Positions 23,866 to 34,654 are shown, counted from the stretch's first letter. The stretch is 64,000 nucleotides of DNA from Chaetomium olivaceum (GCA_039881045.1 JAYWVB010000078.1:1-64000); one strand, 5' to 3'. A program made the numbers and translations. The notes: generated by a model not told the origin, from the sequence alone.

Positions 23866-24606
23866 ATGTCTTATAAACAAAGTTGCAGCAGTGGACAAAA
23901 GCCGTTGGCAAATGGCAATGGCAATGGCAGTTGCATGATGCCTCCATTGGCTACTCAGACGTTTAAGCGTCGTCCTATGACATCCGCACCGTCACTGACA
24001 ACCTCCGCGGACTTTCCACAAAGCCCTCAAATGGACGAGGTTGGGCACAGCCTAATCCAGAACGAGGATCGAGACCAACCGTGCGTCGGAGCACGACATC
24101 CACAGAAGGAAATGTTCATCCCTGGCCCTAATAACGCCAGCGCCATGACCCAAGAATTTCAGGACAACCCAAGCTGTGGTCCGGGATTAGCCGTAAACCC
24201 GAACGACAGCGACATCACCCAACAGTCTCAGAACAACGAGAACTACTACCTAGAGTACCCCTTGCTGGATCCCCTTGGCGAGCCCATTGGAATTTTCGAC
24301 CAGTCACTAAACACCGCGCTTCTGGACCAATACCAGCCGTATAAGGGAGAAGCCCTCCGAGTCGCTTACTCCCCTAGCGAGCAACAGCACGGCCAAGTTG
24401 GGGAATGCAACCGTGGAGTCCCCGGTAGTTATGCTAACGAGGAACACTACGATGACGCTAAAGATTGCAACGATGAACTCCTCGATGAGCTTTTTGACTT
24501 CGAACTCTACGAACACATGCAGTACTGGCGCATCCTCGCTGGCGAAGTTGACGAAGAATGTCACGAGCGTGTTGAAGACTGCATCATCGCAGCCTGCAGT
24601 CCCTAA
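23866..24606 (+). CDS. Orphan acidic protein of 246 residues
   Basis: An intronless frame starting in the context CCACG-ATG. The N-terminal third is Ser/Thr/Gln/Asn-rich with a short NGNGNG repeat, the middle is Asn/Gln-rich and the end is strongly acidic (ANEEHYDDAKDCNDELLDEL), followed by EHMQYWRILAGEVDEECHER. There is no signal peptide or membrane segment. I recognise no domain. Its neighbour at 25201 is also an orphan on the same strand, which suggests a lineage-specific accessory region. Confidence 0.5.
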   Translation: MSYKQSCSSGQKPLANGNGNGSCMMPPLATQTFKRRPMTSAPSLTTSADFPQSPQMDEVGHSLIQNEDRDQPCVGARHPQKEMFIPGPNNASAMTQEFQDNPSCGPGLAVNPNDSDITQQSQNNENYYLEYPLLDPLGEPIGIFDQSLNTALLDQYQPYKGEALRVAYSPSEQQHGQVGECNRGVPGSYANEEHYDDAKDCNDELLDELFDFELYEHMQYWRILAGEVDEECHERVEDCIIAACSP

Positions 24607-25200
24607 GTAATCTGTCTCTTATATCCCATCTTGAATGGGTGTGGTATTGCCTAGCTACTTCATCGACCGTGGTTGATTTGTGAGCAGGTAAGGTAAGTAG
24701 GTAACTACCTTACTCATACCTTATTCAGGTTGGCTACCACCCCAAGTATCTCCTAAGAGCTTAGACCACCAACGAAGCAATTCCAGGTTCTTAAGACCAT
24801 CTAAGCGTGATCTCAACTACTATTTGGTCAGAATTGTAAGTAAGATGTTGAATAAACTTCAATTAAATTTGCTGTTAATTATGGAATAATATCCTTGATT
24901 ATGTTTTCTAAGCTTGTCCAAGTGGTCATCTTGATGTGCTCTGCCTGAAGCCAATGTTCCTGGACAATCACCAACAACTTGGGCGTTTGTTTAGTTAGTC
25001 CGGTGTACTGTTCAAATTCTCCCACTGTGTGAAAATTGGATCTTAGTAGGTAATCAGAGCCCGCGTCTTTTATTTGTTTTTGTTTTAAATTCATCGTTGC
25101 GTGCAAATCTCGCCGACCAAGAAAGACATGTACTTGACACGCATCAAATAAGTTGTTTCCCCGAGTTCTCTTCGTCGTTCATCCCCAACACTCGCACACT
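24607..25200. other. Intergenic with imperfect hairpin
   Basis: About 600 AT-richer bases. GTAAGTAG-GTAA-CTACCTTAC at about 24691-24711 can fold into a hairpin with one bulge just past the orphan gene. Its function is unknown. Confidence 0.35.
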
Positions 25201-26670
25201 ATGCGAATAACCAAAATCTTCAGAAAAACGCCGAACGCGGCTCAAGCGAACCAAGAAACCGCCACGATGGCTCCAACGAGGGCCCCAACGAGGGCCCCCA
25301 AAGGAATGGCTGACATGGTGATCTTCAATGGCCGGAAATACTACCCTCAAATTCAACCGTCGGAACAAATCGATGCGTTAAAAATCACAGCAAAGTGGAC
25401 GAGACTAGGCCTCGACGAGGTTTCAAAGGTCAGCATCAGTGAGACCGAACTGCGCAACTACGCTCAGATATACCCCCGGTTATACCAAGTCCCTAGAAAG
25501 ACGCAAGCCCGTCTCCGCGCCTGGATGGATAGGAATGAAGAAACCATCGAGGACTGGGACCTAGGTGACTTCTTCAAAACCGTCGACGATGACGCACGCG
25601 ACGACACGAAACCTAGGAACCCCGGTTGCCCCGACGAAGTGATGGAATCTTGGAAGAGTTCTCTCGAGAGCCAGCAAACGGATCAGGGGCCTGTGGACCA
25701 AGAGCAACCTGCGAATGGCAGCGACAATAACGACCCGAACGCCGAGATTCATCCATTGAACAGCCAGGAGTCTGAGCGTGCAAGGCGCGAACAGGGTGGA
25801 CAGGGCCCTGAAATGGGATGCCAGATCGTTCGAGCCCTCGAGGGGGCTTTGGGCAGAATAAAAGAAGTGGCTGCCCGGCTAGAGCAGCTGTCCAACAACT
25901 TTTACTTGGAGGACAGCGAATCGGTCAAGGAAGAGTTGTTGGCTCTCGCCCAGTCAATTAACACAAACGTGGACCTCTCAAGCCGAGCAAGGAATACCGT
26001 CTCCCAGGTGCTCGGCAAATCCACTGTCGACAAGAGGCTTGGGAAAAAGCCTAATGACAACCGAGTCGTCAAGGCAAAGCGGGGCAAGAACAGGAAGAGG
26101 AACAACAACAATAATGAGGACAAGAACAACGACGAAGACGAGAACGAGAGCAAAGATCAATGGATCGTCTGGGGAAGTGGCACACAGCCGGAACTCACCG
26201 GTCTCGTCCGCGAGCAGCAGAACAGCGGCGCGAATGACTTGCCGGTCCCCCAGGACGACAACCCCATGGCAGACGTAGACCCACGGTTGAGGACGGCGTT
26301 CATAGGCTCATACCAGCTGCGCATCAGCCCGGTAAACGACGGTTCCCTCACCCAAGCATTTCAGAACGACCAGGACAGCGAGGTGGACGACGTGTCAGCG
26401 CCCCAGCATGACGACCCCATGGAAGACAATGCCCCACCGTCGAGGACGGCGTCTATAGGCTCATACCAGCTGCGCAGCGGCTCGGCGAACGACTTGTCGG
26501 GCCCCCAGGGCAATGACTTTATGGCAGAGGCAGCCGTACACCCACGGTTGAGGACGGCGTTTATAGGCCCGTACCAGCTTCGCAACGAGGACGTCGAAGA
26601 GTGCAGTACTGTGACTAGCCGTCATGAAGAGGGAAATGACCGTGGCGAAGAGATGGGGGAGGATATGTGA
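25201..26670 (+). CDS. Orphan protein with three RTAFIGSYQLR-type repeats
   Basis: 489 residues from the first ATG of the frame, intronless. Residues about 1-30 are basic with a doubled APTRAP unit. Residues 35-130 look folded (MVIFNGRKYYPQIQPSEQID, KVSISETELRNYAQIYPRLY). A helical stretch follows at about 205-275 (QIVRALEGALGRIKEVAARL), then a basic Lys/Asn-rich segment. The C-terminal third holds three 11-residue repeats at 364-374 (RTAFIGSYQLR), 415-425 (RTASIGSYQLR) and 451-461 (RTAFIGPYQLR), each preceded by a spacer with PQ, Asp and an M-A/E-D or M-A-E pattern. No known domain and no secretion signal. Confidence 0.6.
   Translation: MRITKIFRKTPNAAQANQETATMAPTRAPTRAPKGMADMVIFNGRKYYPQIQPSEQIDALKITAKWTRLGLDEVSKVSISETELRNYAQIYPRLYQVPRKTQARLRAWMDRNEETIEDWDLGDFFKTVDDDARDDTKPRNPGCPDEVMESWKSSLESQQTDQGPVDQEQPANGSDNNDPNAEIHPLNSQESERARREQGGQGPEMGCQIVRALEGALGRIKEVAARLEQLSNNFYLEDSESVKEELLALAQSINTNVDLSSRARNTVSQVLGKSTVDKRLGKKPNDNRVVKAKRGKNRKRNNNNNEDKNNDEDENESKDQWIVWGSGTQPELTGLVREQQNSGANDLPVPQDDNPMADVDPRLRTAFIGSYQLRISPVNDGSLTQAFQNDQDSEVDDVSAPQHDDPMEDNAPPSRTASIGSYQLRSGSANDLSGPQGNDFMAEAAVHPRLRTAFIGPYQLRNEDVEECSTVTSRHEEGNDRGEEMGEDM
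26290..26583 (+). repeat. Three in-frame copies of a 33-base coding repeat
   Basis: Copies at 26290-26322, 26443-26475 and 26551-26583 encode RTA(F/S)IG(S/P)YQLR. Start-to-start spacing is 153 and 108 bases. The flanks are also alike (NDL, PQ and DxMA/E elements), so the duplicated unit is longer than the motif itself. Confidence 0.85.
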
Positions 26671-26957
26671 TCCATTCACAGCGCATGCTTGGGGTACTTG
26701 TGTAGCATGCATACGAACAGTTACAGGACGGATAGGGAGAGGATTTATGTGTCGGAAATGGGCTGACAAGACATCGGCATGAAGGATGATCTGAGAAAGA
26801 TGAGTAGGATACGATGCCTGCTTGACCCGCTGTATAGTAATGTATGTATGTAGAACCTACAACTACTTGTTTAGTGATATCATTTAACTTCCACTGATGC
26901 GTCTCTCACACCTCACACCACTACACCTTCCATCCCCCCCCCCCAACCCCGACTCAA

Positions 26958-28776
26958 TCAAGCACGGCACAACCTCCCATCCGTCCGCAACGTCCACCCC
27001 TCACTCCCCACCGCCCTCAACGCATAAAACAGCCCGGTCGAATCCCACTTCCTCTTCACCGCGCTCAACCGCTCCCAATTGACCCCAAAGAACGCCTCCT
27101 GCCAATCCGGCTGCCGAAAGTCCGCCTCATTGACATACGTCCCCCCGCCGGGCGTGACCGCCTCCACCTGCGGCACAATCTCGTTGGTGATCCGTTCCTG
27201 GTCAGCCAGCATCCGCGGCCACGCCTCCGGCGCCGAGTCCCACCGGGTGATGAGCTGCAGCTGGACGGTGGTGGTGCGCCAGGCGGGGAGCACGGCGTTG
27301 GGGGCGGTGTTGGCGGGCGCCTGGTAGTTGGCGGCGCTGCCGGCGAGGATGACGCCGTGGGCGGTGAGGTTCTGGAGGGTGGACTGGAGCGCGGCGTTGT
27401 TGGTTTCGAGGGTGGTGCGCGGGATGAGGCGCGACCCGAACTGGTAGGCCTCGACGGCCATGTTGCCGTTGGGGAGGGGCCCCATGTAGGTGTCGTAGTG
27501 GGAGAGGAAGGAGAGGGTGGTGTATTTGGCTGAGAAGGGGATGCCGAGGGCGGTGAGCTTGGCGGTGAAGGGGGCGAGCACCGTGTCGCGGATGTGGTCG
27601 CCCGTGCTGTTGTAGATGGGTGACGGGCTGGCTGGAGGACTTGATTGGTCGCTGTGTAGATGACGTGGGCGCCTTGGTCGGTCATGTTAGGGAGCATGGC
27701 GTGCAAGGCGGCTAGGGCTTCGTCGAATTTGGCTTGGGTTGTGTAGGCGGCCGAGAGCTGCACGCTGGCACCGCCGATGAGGGCTTGCGGGTGTGTCTTG
27801 ACTGTCATGCTGACGACGACGGCGTATGTGCCGGGTCCGCCGCCCGAGAGAGCCCAAAAGAGGTCGCTATTCTCAGTCGGTGAAGCGGTGACGAGACGGC
27901 CGTTGGCCGTCACCACCTCGTACGACAGCACCTGGTCGGCGCCCAGACCAAAGCTCGAGCTGAGAGAGGAGTGTCCGGCGCCCATGGTAAAGCCGGCGAG
28001 GCCAACGGTGGGACATTCGCCCGTCACAGCTACTACGCCGGCGGCATCGGCAGCCTGGGCGGCCTGGTAGCCCATAACACCGGCGCCGATCTTCATAGCT
28101 ATGCCCCTAAAATAAGCATCAGACCAGGGGATGAAGTCGATACTGTTGAGATGGTGCGTCCAGATAGCCAGCGCACCAGCTCCTGTTGAGCGCCCAAAGT
28201 AACTAAAGTGTTTGTGGGTTAGCGGATGAGATAAGACATGGGGAAAGGAGATGTCAGGGGTCTACTTACTCATGGCCCGTATTCCGCACGACAAGGCGGA
28301 CCTTATTCGTCCTGGCAAAGTTCACGGCGGCTTGGATATCGGCAGCGCCGGAAGCGTTGATGGAGTAGCTCACATAGTTGCCCAACTTGCACGGAGTTGA
28401 TGAGGACGTAAATGGGTCACAACTCTGGTTGGCAAAATACGGCTGCATAACAGACGATGACGATTCCAAGCTGTGGAGCATGTTAGTCACCAATATTTCA
28501 ATGTTTGAAATATAGTCTGAGGGTAACGAACTGTGTCCCTGGCACCATCCATTTCTGTTGCAAAAGAGCGCATGCCTCGGGGTCGAAGTTTGGTTCATGG
28601 CAGACAGAACCAATGGGTACCGTAGCGACCAGCCGGCCTTCAACGGTCCTGTTCAAATTGGCCCATGAGGTGGCGTTTGGCCAGTTAGGGTCTCCTGGTA
28701 GAGCGAGGCACTGGCTTGACCCTGCCTTGACGGCACAGCCCACGAGCACGATGGCGGCACGGGCAAATGACTTCAT
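26958..28776 (-). CDS. Secreted FAD-linked oxidase (berberine-bridge/VAO-type, AA7-like), frameshifted
   Basis: A flavoprotein of the PCMH fold that oxidises alcohols, amines or sugars with oxygen. It has a signal peptide (MKSFARAAIVLVGCAV). The flavin-attaching His lies in RLVVRNTGHDYFGRSTG and the Cys in GECPTVGLAGFTMGAGHS, so bicovalent FAD is likely. The BBE-like end contains GGTYVNEADF and WQEAFFGVNWERLSAVKRKW. Exons: 28532-28776, 28270-28470 and 26958-28202, with introns of 61 and 67 bases. A one-base loss between 27620 and 27640 separates NQVL from SPIYNSTGDHIRD; repaired length is 563 residues. It lies 1.3 kb upstream of the CFEM receptor and next to the RiPP-like locus. Confidence 0.88.
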
Positions 28777-30125
28777 CTTGACGCTATAGTCGGAAACGAG
28801 TGGACGGAGTATTTGGATTCTCCAGGCGAAGCAAAGCGCCAGGCAATGACAGCAAAAGAATGACCGACGGCAAGCGAGGACGGATACAAGCCAAGGAGGT
28901 AGGTAGTCAATAGTTCGTTCGGTCTGGGAGTTGCCAAGGCCTTATAGCCTCCTCAACTCTTCCGAGTCTGTCGATTGTTCGTGCCTTCCACGGGCCTCGG
29001 CTGCCCCTTTCCTCTCGGCGTGGTGGGGGCTAGACTTCTTCTACCGTTGCCTCCGAAGAAGGTTCCTCGGTGTCCCTGGTATAAAATCCGGAGATGGTAG
29101 CAAACTAGGCTACACGTCCGTTTGCTCGATCCCTGAGCCAAAGCTGAATAGGACTGGTGCCAGCCCACAAACCACGTGGCGCCGTAGTGAAGCCGGTGTT
29201 CAAGATCCAGACACAGGACCCCCCCGGCGCTAACACGTGGGCGAGAGCCGTTTCTGGACAGCCAGGGGCAAAATGGTTCATGCCGTATCCACTCACACCT
29301 TCGGCCCTGACTTGTTCGGCGCAAATGTGGGAAATGCTCCGAGAAGTGGCTCACGCGAGTCACGTCCGTCATGGCTCTTTTGTGGGGGCGAAAATCAAGA
29401 TTAGCGACAATGCAACGCCATCTCCGGGAGTCTGGCAACTGTTTGGGCATGGTTTGGTTCTGACCCTGAGATCGGCGTACGCATCGACCCGCTCCCTGCA
29501 CACCCATCACTTGCTTAGGGCTAGGGTACCCCTGACGAGCGTCAAATATCGTCCGAGTGCAAAACTTCAACTGCCATGGCTGACCAACCGTGTCCCTCCT
29601 ACCGAGAATACCCGACTGCCGGTGGTTTACTGGCTTGTGACAGTCTGGGCATATGTAGGTGATCTGTTACAGCGACAAACCAACCCCGATCCGGGATGGC
29701 GAGCGTCTCATCACACACTCGGGCCTCATGAGTTCGGTCCGAGTGTCAGCCAAGCAGTCAAAGTCTGTCACTTGGTAGTATCACTCCACCGCGCGCAAGC
29801 AATAGACTAGAAAATAGAGAGCGTTTCCGTGGCCCAGACTCAAACTCCAAACACAGACCTGGTTCATGCAACCGAGGGGCATGGCAAGGGCTACCCCGGA
29901 TCAAGCCTGCCGGTAGTTTGCCACGGTGCAGCGCATCGCCATAAGGCGGGGACCCGATCTTTCCTGTCAACCTTTCACCCGGGATCGGTCCCACACACAG
30001 ACAGGCCTTCCCATTGATAGAAGAAGGCCTGTCTTGTCTCGTCGAGCCCCCCGCCCACCCCTCCTCTCCCTCCGCCAGTGCGCCTTGCTCGCCCGCGCAC
30101 ATGAACAGACGCCTTTGACTACGAC
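28777..30125. other. Divergent intergenic region
   Basis: 1.35 kb between the FAD oxidase and CFEM receptor start codons, which point away from each other. Two frames of about 200 codons on opposite strands overlap and look like chance frames. Confidence 0.45.
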
Positions 30126-31885
30126 ATGAGAGCTATCTTTGGACTTGTTGTTGGGCTTCTGGCGGCCGTGGTGCCGCTGGTGGCTGCGCAGGATGACACA
30201 GCTGCGGCGCTCCAGGCGCTCCCCAAGTGCGCGGTATGTTGGAGTCTTTGGTTCTTGGGACAGCCCCGGGGCTCCGTTCAAGGGCGAAGGACAAGCACTG
30301 ATGTCTTCATCTGCTCGATAGGCCGACTGTTTGGTTGAAGGCGTCTTGAGATCGGATTGTGCGAAGGACCCAACACCAGCGTGTATCTGCACAAACGCAC
30401 CTCTTCAGCGTGAGATCACAATATGCGTGACGGCCAACTGCACCGTCAAGCAGGCCCTCGGTATGTAATCCAAGCCCGCCACGTTTTACAGTGGCTGACT
30501 CGGGGGTCTGCGAACAGTGGCCAAGAACGCTACAAGTACGACATGTGGTGCGCCGGTCCGGGACCGGGCCCTCACATACGATGCCACCTCCATCGTGTTG
30601 GCCTCGATATCGTGCGGCATTGTTGTTTTGCGGATAGGCTTTAAGCTATTGGTAACACGCAGCTTGTCGGCAGATGACTACGTGGTCTCCCTCCTGGTGG
30701 CCTTTGCCATCCCGAGTATCATCATCATCCACGTCGGCACGACGCCCAACGGCGTGGGGCGCGACATCTGGACGCTGACGCCGGAAAACATCACCAACTT
30801 TCTCTTCTACTTCTACATCATGGCCATGCTGTACTTTGCGCAGGTCATGCTGGTGAAGCTGTGCATGCTGCTGTTCTACCTGCGGATCTTCCCGAGCCCG
30901 ACGGTGCGGCGGCTGCTCTGGGGCACCGTCATCTTCAACGTCGTGTTTGGCGTCATCTTCTTCTTCATTGCCATCTTCCAGTGCAATCCCATCAGCCACT
31001 TCTGGAACAACTGGGACGGCGAGCACGAAGGGAAGTGTCTCAACTCCAACGCCATCGCCTGGGCCAACGCCGCCATCAGCATCGCCCTCGACATCTGGAT
31101 GCTGGCCATCCCGCTCGCCCAGCTCAAGGCGCTGAACCTGCACTGGAAAAAGAAGATTGGCGTCGCCATGATGTTTGTCGTCGGCACTTTGTACGTCCCG
31201 CTTACTCATTCACACCCCTACCTCCCCCTCCCCCTTTCTCCCCTCTCAAAAAAACACACCATACTAACCCCCCCCCTTCCCTTCTCCACAGCGTCACGGT
31301 CGTCTCCATCATCCGGCTCCACGCGCTCGTGACCTTCGCCAAGTCCACCAACGCGACGTGGGACAACTTCCCCGTCTCGCTGTGGTCCACGGTCGAGATC
31401 AACGTCGGCATCATGTGCACGTGCATGCCGACCCTCCGGCTCCTGCTCGTCCGCCTCTTCCCGCCCTCGGCGGCAGCACCAGCCGCGGCTACGGCGGCTA
31501 TGGCGGTGCCGGCGGAGGTGCCGGCGGGTATCACAGCGGCGGGAAGTCAGGGGGTGGCGGTCCCGGGAAATCGGGGACTGGTACTGGTGGTGCCGGGGGG
31601 CAGTCGTCTAGGCACCGCCGGCCGCTGGGGAATTTGACCAGCACGGTGACGTCGCATAACCGGGATTTGGATCTGGATGATTTGGATTGTGGTGGTGAGC
31701 ATGACAGGGAGGGAGCGAGGAGCAGCGCGCCGCCGAGCACGGCGAGCGTGGACTCGGTGGTGGCGGCCAAGCCGATGGGGATTGTGCGGCATCAGACGTT
31801 TGCGGTGCAGTACGATGATGATGATGAGGCGAGTTTGGTGGAGATGAGGGGGCTGGGGTTGGGGGGGAAGAGGCCGTCTGGGTAA
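30126..31885 (+). CDS. CFEM-domain Pth11-like receptor, single-base frameshift
   Basis: A plasma-membrane seven-helix protein of the fungal Pth11 class, implicated in surface or host sensing in relatives. After a signal peptide, the CFEM module shows eight Cys (LPKCA-ADC, SDC, PACIC, ICV, TANC, TTCG). Seven helices follow (TSIVLASISCGIVVLRIGF, YVVSLLVAFAIPSIIIIHVG and others) with GKCLNSNAIAWANAAISIAL. The cytosolic tail is Gly-rich, then acidic. Exons: 30126-30233, 30322-30460, 30518-31190 and 31292-31885. One C is lost at CCC 31460-31462 at the start of the Gly-rich tail; repair gives 504 residues. Confidence 0.88.
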
Positions 31886-32413
31886 GGGTGGGTGTAAGTG
31901 TGGGCTTTGGTTGGTGGGCTGAGTTAGGGTATTGCTATTACGGATACGTGTGATTCTATGGTAATGGTATTGTTTTTAAGCGCAATCTATTTTGTTTCTG
32001 ACGTGGACTGGTCTGAAAATGCAAGTCGAGTGAAAGTATTGTTGATACCCCTGAATTCAGATGCATCGTCTGTCCCATTGTGGCCGGCGAGCGGGTTGCC
32101 GTCACCCACTGACCTGCCGCTCATCCCACTTGGCATTGAAATTCTGCATCGAATGATCGACGCCCAAATCCCGCCGAGCTTAGCTGCATAAAAGTCGATC
32201 GTTGTGCAGATCACCTTTGACGCTCGCTGTGGGGCGCCTCCCCTGCAAGGACAGTCAAAAAAGTCAATCATTGAGTATACTTGGTATAAAGGTTTGCTAT
32301 CTTCACATGCAGGATTCCATGCCATAGCTTCGAGTTGGTAACAATTTGGAGATTTAATGGGGGAATGGAAGATGGTGAGAAAAGTTGCATTTGGGGGTGA
32401 TTCGGATCGGGAT
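31886..32413. other. Intergenic between convergent genes
   Basis: 528 bases holding the 3' ends of the CFEM receptor and the repeat gene. Nothing else seen; a long open frame runs into it from the repeat array on the minus strand but is a wrong-frame shadow. Confidence 0.45.
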
Positions 32414-33263
32414 TTAGTTGTTTCCCGTGCCGTTGTCGTTGCCGTTGCCGTTGCCTCCCTGGTGATGGGGCTCACGGGACGCAAGCTCAGGCTCATCTTC
32501 CTCATGATCGTCGCCCAGGTGGCGGGCACCGTTACGGTCGTTGCTGTCGCCCTGGCCTCCGCCTCCACCGCCCTGGTGATGCGGCTCACGGGATGCAAGC
32601 TCAGGCTCGTCGCCCTCATGGTCGTCGCCCAGGTGACGGGCACCGTTCTGCCCGTTATCATTACCCTTGCCGCCCTGGTGGTGGGGCTCACGGGATGCAA
32701 GCTCAGGCTCGTCACCTTCATGGTGGTCGTCGGCCAGGTGAGGCGTACGGGACGCAAGCTCGCGCTCGTCACCTTCATGGTGGTCGTCGGCCAGGTGCGG
32801 CTCACGGGACGCAAGTTCAGGCTCGTCACCCTCGTGGTGGTCATCAGCCAGGTGGGGTGCACGGGACGCAAGCTCAGGCTTGTCACCCTCATCGCCCTCA
32901 TGGTGGTCGTCGGCTAGGTGACGGGCACCATTCTGTCCGTTATCATTGCCCTTGCCGCTCTGGTGGTGGGGCTGAAAAACAAAGTCAGCACGGGTATGAG
33001 ACTGACTGCAGTCATCAGTAACTTACAGAGCGACCTTGAAGAGGCAGACCATAGGCGGGGGCTGCCAAGGCCATAGCGGGAATCTGTCGTTGATACCAGG
33101 TTAGTCCTGGACGGGAGATGTGCATAACCCCGGCGCGCTAAGGGGGGGATCAACATACCACGAGTCGAGCCACCTCATTGCCGGTCGGGGCAAAGGAAAA
33201 TGACGAGACCGCCGACGCGGCGATCACGCTGGCAACGAGAAACTGGCCGAAAGTGGTGTGCAT
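32414..33263 (-). CDS. Secreted His/Asp/Glu-rich tandem-repeat protein; candidate RiPP precursor
   Basis: Three exons, 33159-33263, 33027-33083 and 32414-32971, joined by 75- and 55-base GT-AG introns; 239 residues. It has a signal peptide (MHTTFGQFLVASVIAASAVS). A short leader (IPAMALAAPAYGLPLQGRS) precedes seven modules at residues 55-239. Three short modules are PHLADDHHEGDEPELASRE or close variants; long modules start PHHQGGKGNDNGQNGARHL and end DEPELASRE; the last stops at GTGNN. The array has no Cys, Tyr, Trp or Phe. Each module ends in ELASR-(A/E/T)-P, a possible cleavage point, but there are no Lys-Arg sites. It is divergently paired with a UstYa-family gene. That layout fits a fungal ribosomal peptide precursor; a metal-binding secreted protein is the other reading. 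Structure confidence is high, function low. Confidence 0.72.
32417..32971 (-). repeat. Coding minisatellite: seven modules of 54-114 bases
   Basis: In transcript order the modules occupy 32858-32971, 32801-32857, 32744-32800, 32687-32743, 32585-32686, 32471-32584 and 32417-32470. Modules 2-4 are near-identical 57-base units. Because units are multiples of three, long open frames arise in other frames on both strands (minus to 32901, plus 32357-32917); these are shadows. Confidence 0.9.
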
Positions 33264-34654
33264 TTTGGATATTGGGGGTTTTGAAAAAGGCTGACCGGCA
33301 GCTAAAGAGTGGCAATAGTCAAATTCAAATCAAGAAATGAATGTAGGAGAGAAAGCAAGAGTGCAAAAACAACAGTTGAACTCAGACAAGTGAAAGTGGG
33401 CTGATGAGTAGAGAAAAAAGGAAACGTCCAAGCTGAGAGCAGCCGTTGATATTTGTATCCATGATCCATAACTGTGATTGTAAATCCCCGGCCTCTTTTC
33501 AAACCTTCATGATCGGAAAAGAAAACCACGGCCCATAGTTGTCGCCGTTGCATGACGACCCTCGGCGATACGCTGATCAACAAGAGTGATGGAACTGCGG
33601 GGAGATGGGATGAAATCTCACGAGTATCAGACTGATGGACGGGATGGGCCCTGGTGTTTTGGGTATGTGGTTGACAGAAGGGGGATGAGCTAAGAAGGCG
33701 CTCCGAGGGCAGTCCGAAGGTTGCAATGGTTCAGACCTGCCGCCTGTCAAAGTCGGGTCCCCGGTTCTCGACAAGTGCCAAGGGGGCTGCTTCGGCAGAG
33801 GCCTTGGCCAATGCTTAGCACACCTGCCAAGACTTTAAAACGCTGGTGCGGGCTGCCCCATAGTTGGCGGGTGAATTGGCCTGGGACGGGTCCTTCGACT
33901 CCTTCCTGACACAGGTCGCTGACCTTTCTTCAACCCAATTAAGGAAACTGCCTGAGCCTGCCTCAGCGAACCTGGGAACTTTCGAAACATTTTAGACTTC
34001 CAGCTTCCTACACATCACACCTCGCGTGCCAAGACGAAACACCAAGTGCACCATGCGACACCACATTCAACAATAGGAGTCAGGTCCCCCCAATCGACTC
34101 GACCATTCCTGTGTTGTTTTCATTTCCTTCAAGGTTGCTTTCGTCTCATGTCTCGCTCGCATGGATGAATGGGGCAGTGGGCTTCCCGAGCATCGACCCT
34201 TGAAGGGCCAAATTGAAACCCAACTGTGCCTCACATTATGATTCAGCATGCGAGGGTCGCGTAGGGCCGGTTTATGTCCCAGGCCAGCGCCTTTGTGTCC
34301 AGCCAGCCAACTTCGGTTCTCTGCACAATCGACATGTGAATCCATGATCTCTGTTTATTTCACGCCTCCCTCGCTTGATCCTCCTCTTCTAACATCTCCC
34401 GCTTAACCCTGCCGCTAAACTCTCAGAGTGCTCGCCTCGTCTTGCCTTCTTACCCCTGATATTTGGGGGATTCCACGCATTCTAGACAGTTTCAAAGAAT
34501 CTAGCAGCGCAAACTCGACGCTAACACTGCGTTCATCCTCTCATCCATCTCTTGGCTGCTTTAGACTCTAAGTTCCCTCCTTTAACCCGAGCCAATCTTT
34601 CGTATGGTTCTTCAACGAGACCCGCAAATTGTATCTTGACATCACCAACCCATT
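33264..34654. promoter_or_regulatory. Divergent promoter region of repeat-protein gene and UstYa gene
   Basis: 1,391 bases separate the two start codons, which point away from each other. No convincing gene lies inside. I could not assign a specific factor site or a TATA box. The last 200 bases before 34655 are C/T-rich, as in fungal leaders. Confidence 0.45.

Noticed and set aside
28953..29810. Two 200-codon frames on opposite strands upstream of the CFEM receptor
   Set aside because: They overlap each other, have no family sequence and no splice partners; treated as chance frames in a promoter region.
31987..32901. Minus-strand frame of 304 codons over the repeat array, Thr/Arg-rich
   Set aside because: Wrong frame of the same repeats; it runs past the true stop at 32414 into unrelated sequence and has no signal peptide.
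32357..32917. Plus-strand frame of 186 codons, Val/Leu-rich and membrane-like, across the repeat array
   Set aside because: It is the antisense of the minus-strand repeats; the 57-base periodicity keeps several frames open. The minus-strand gene has a signal peptide, three exons and proper splice sites.
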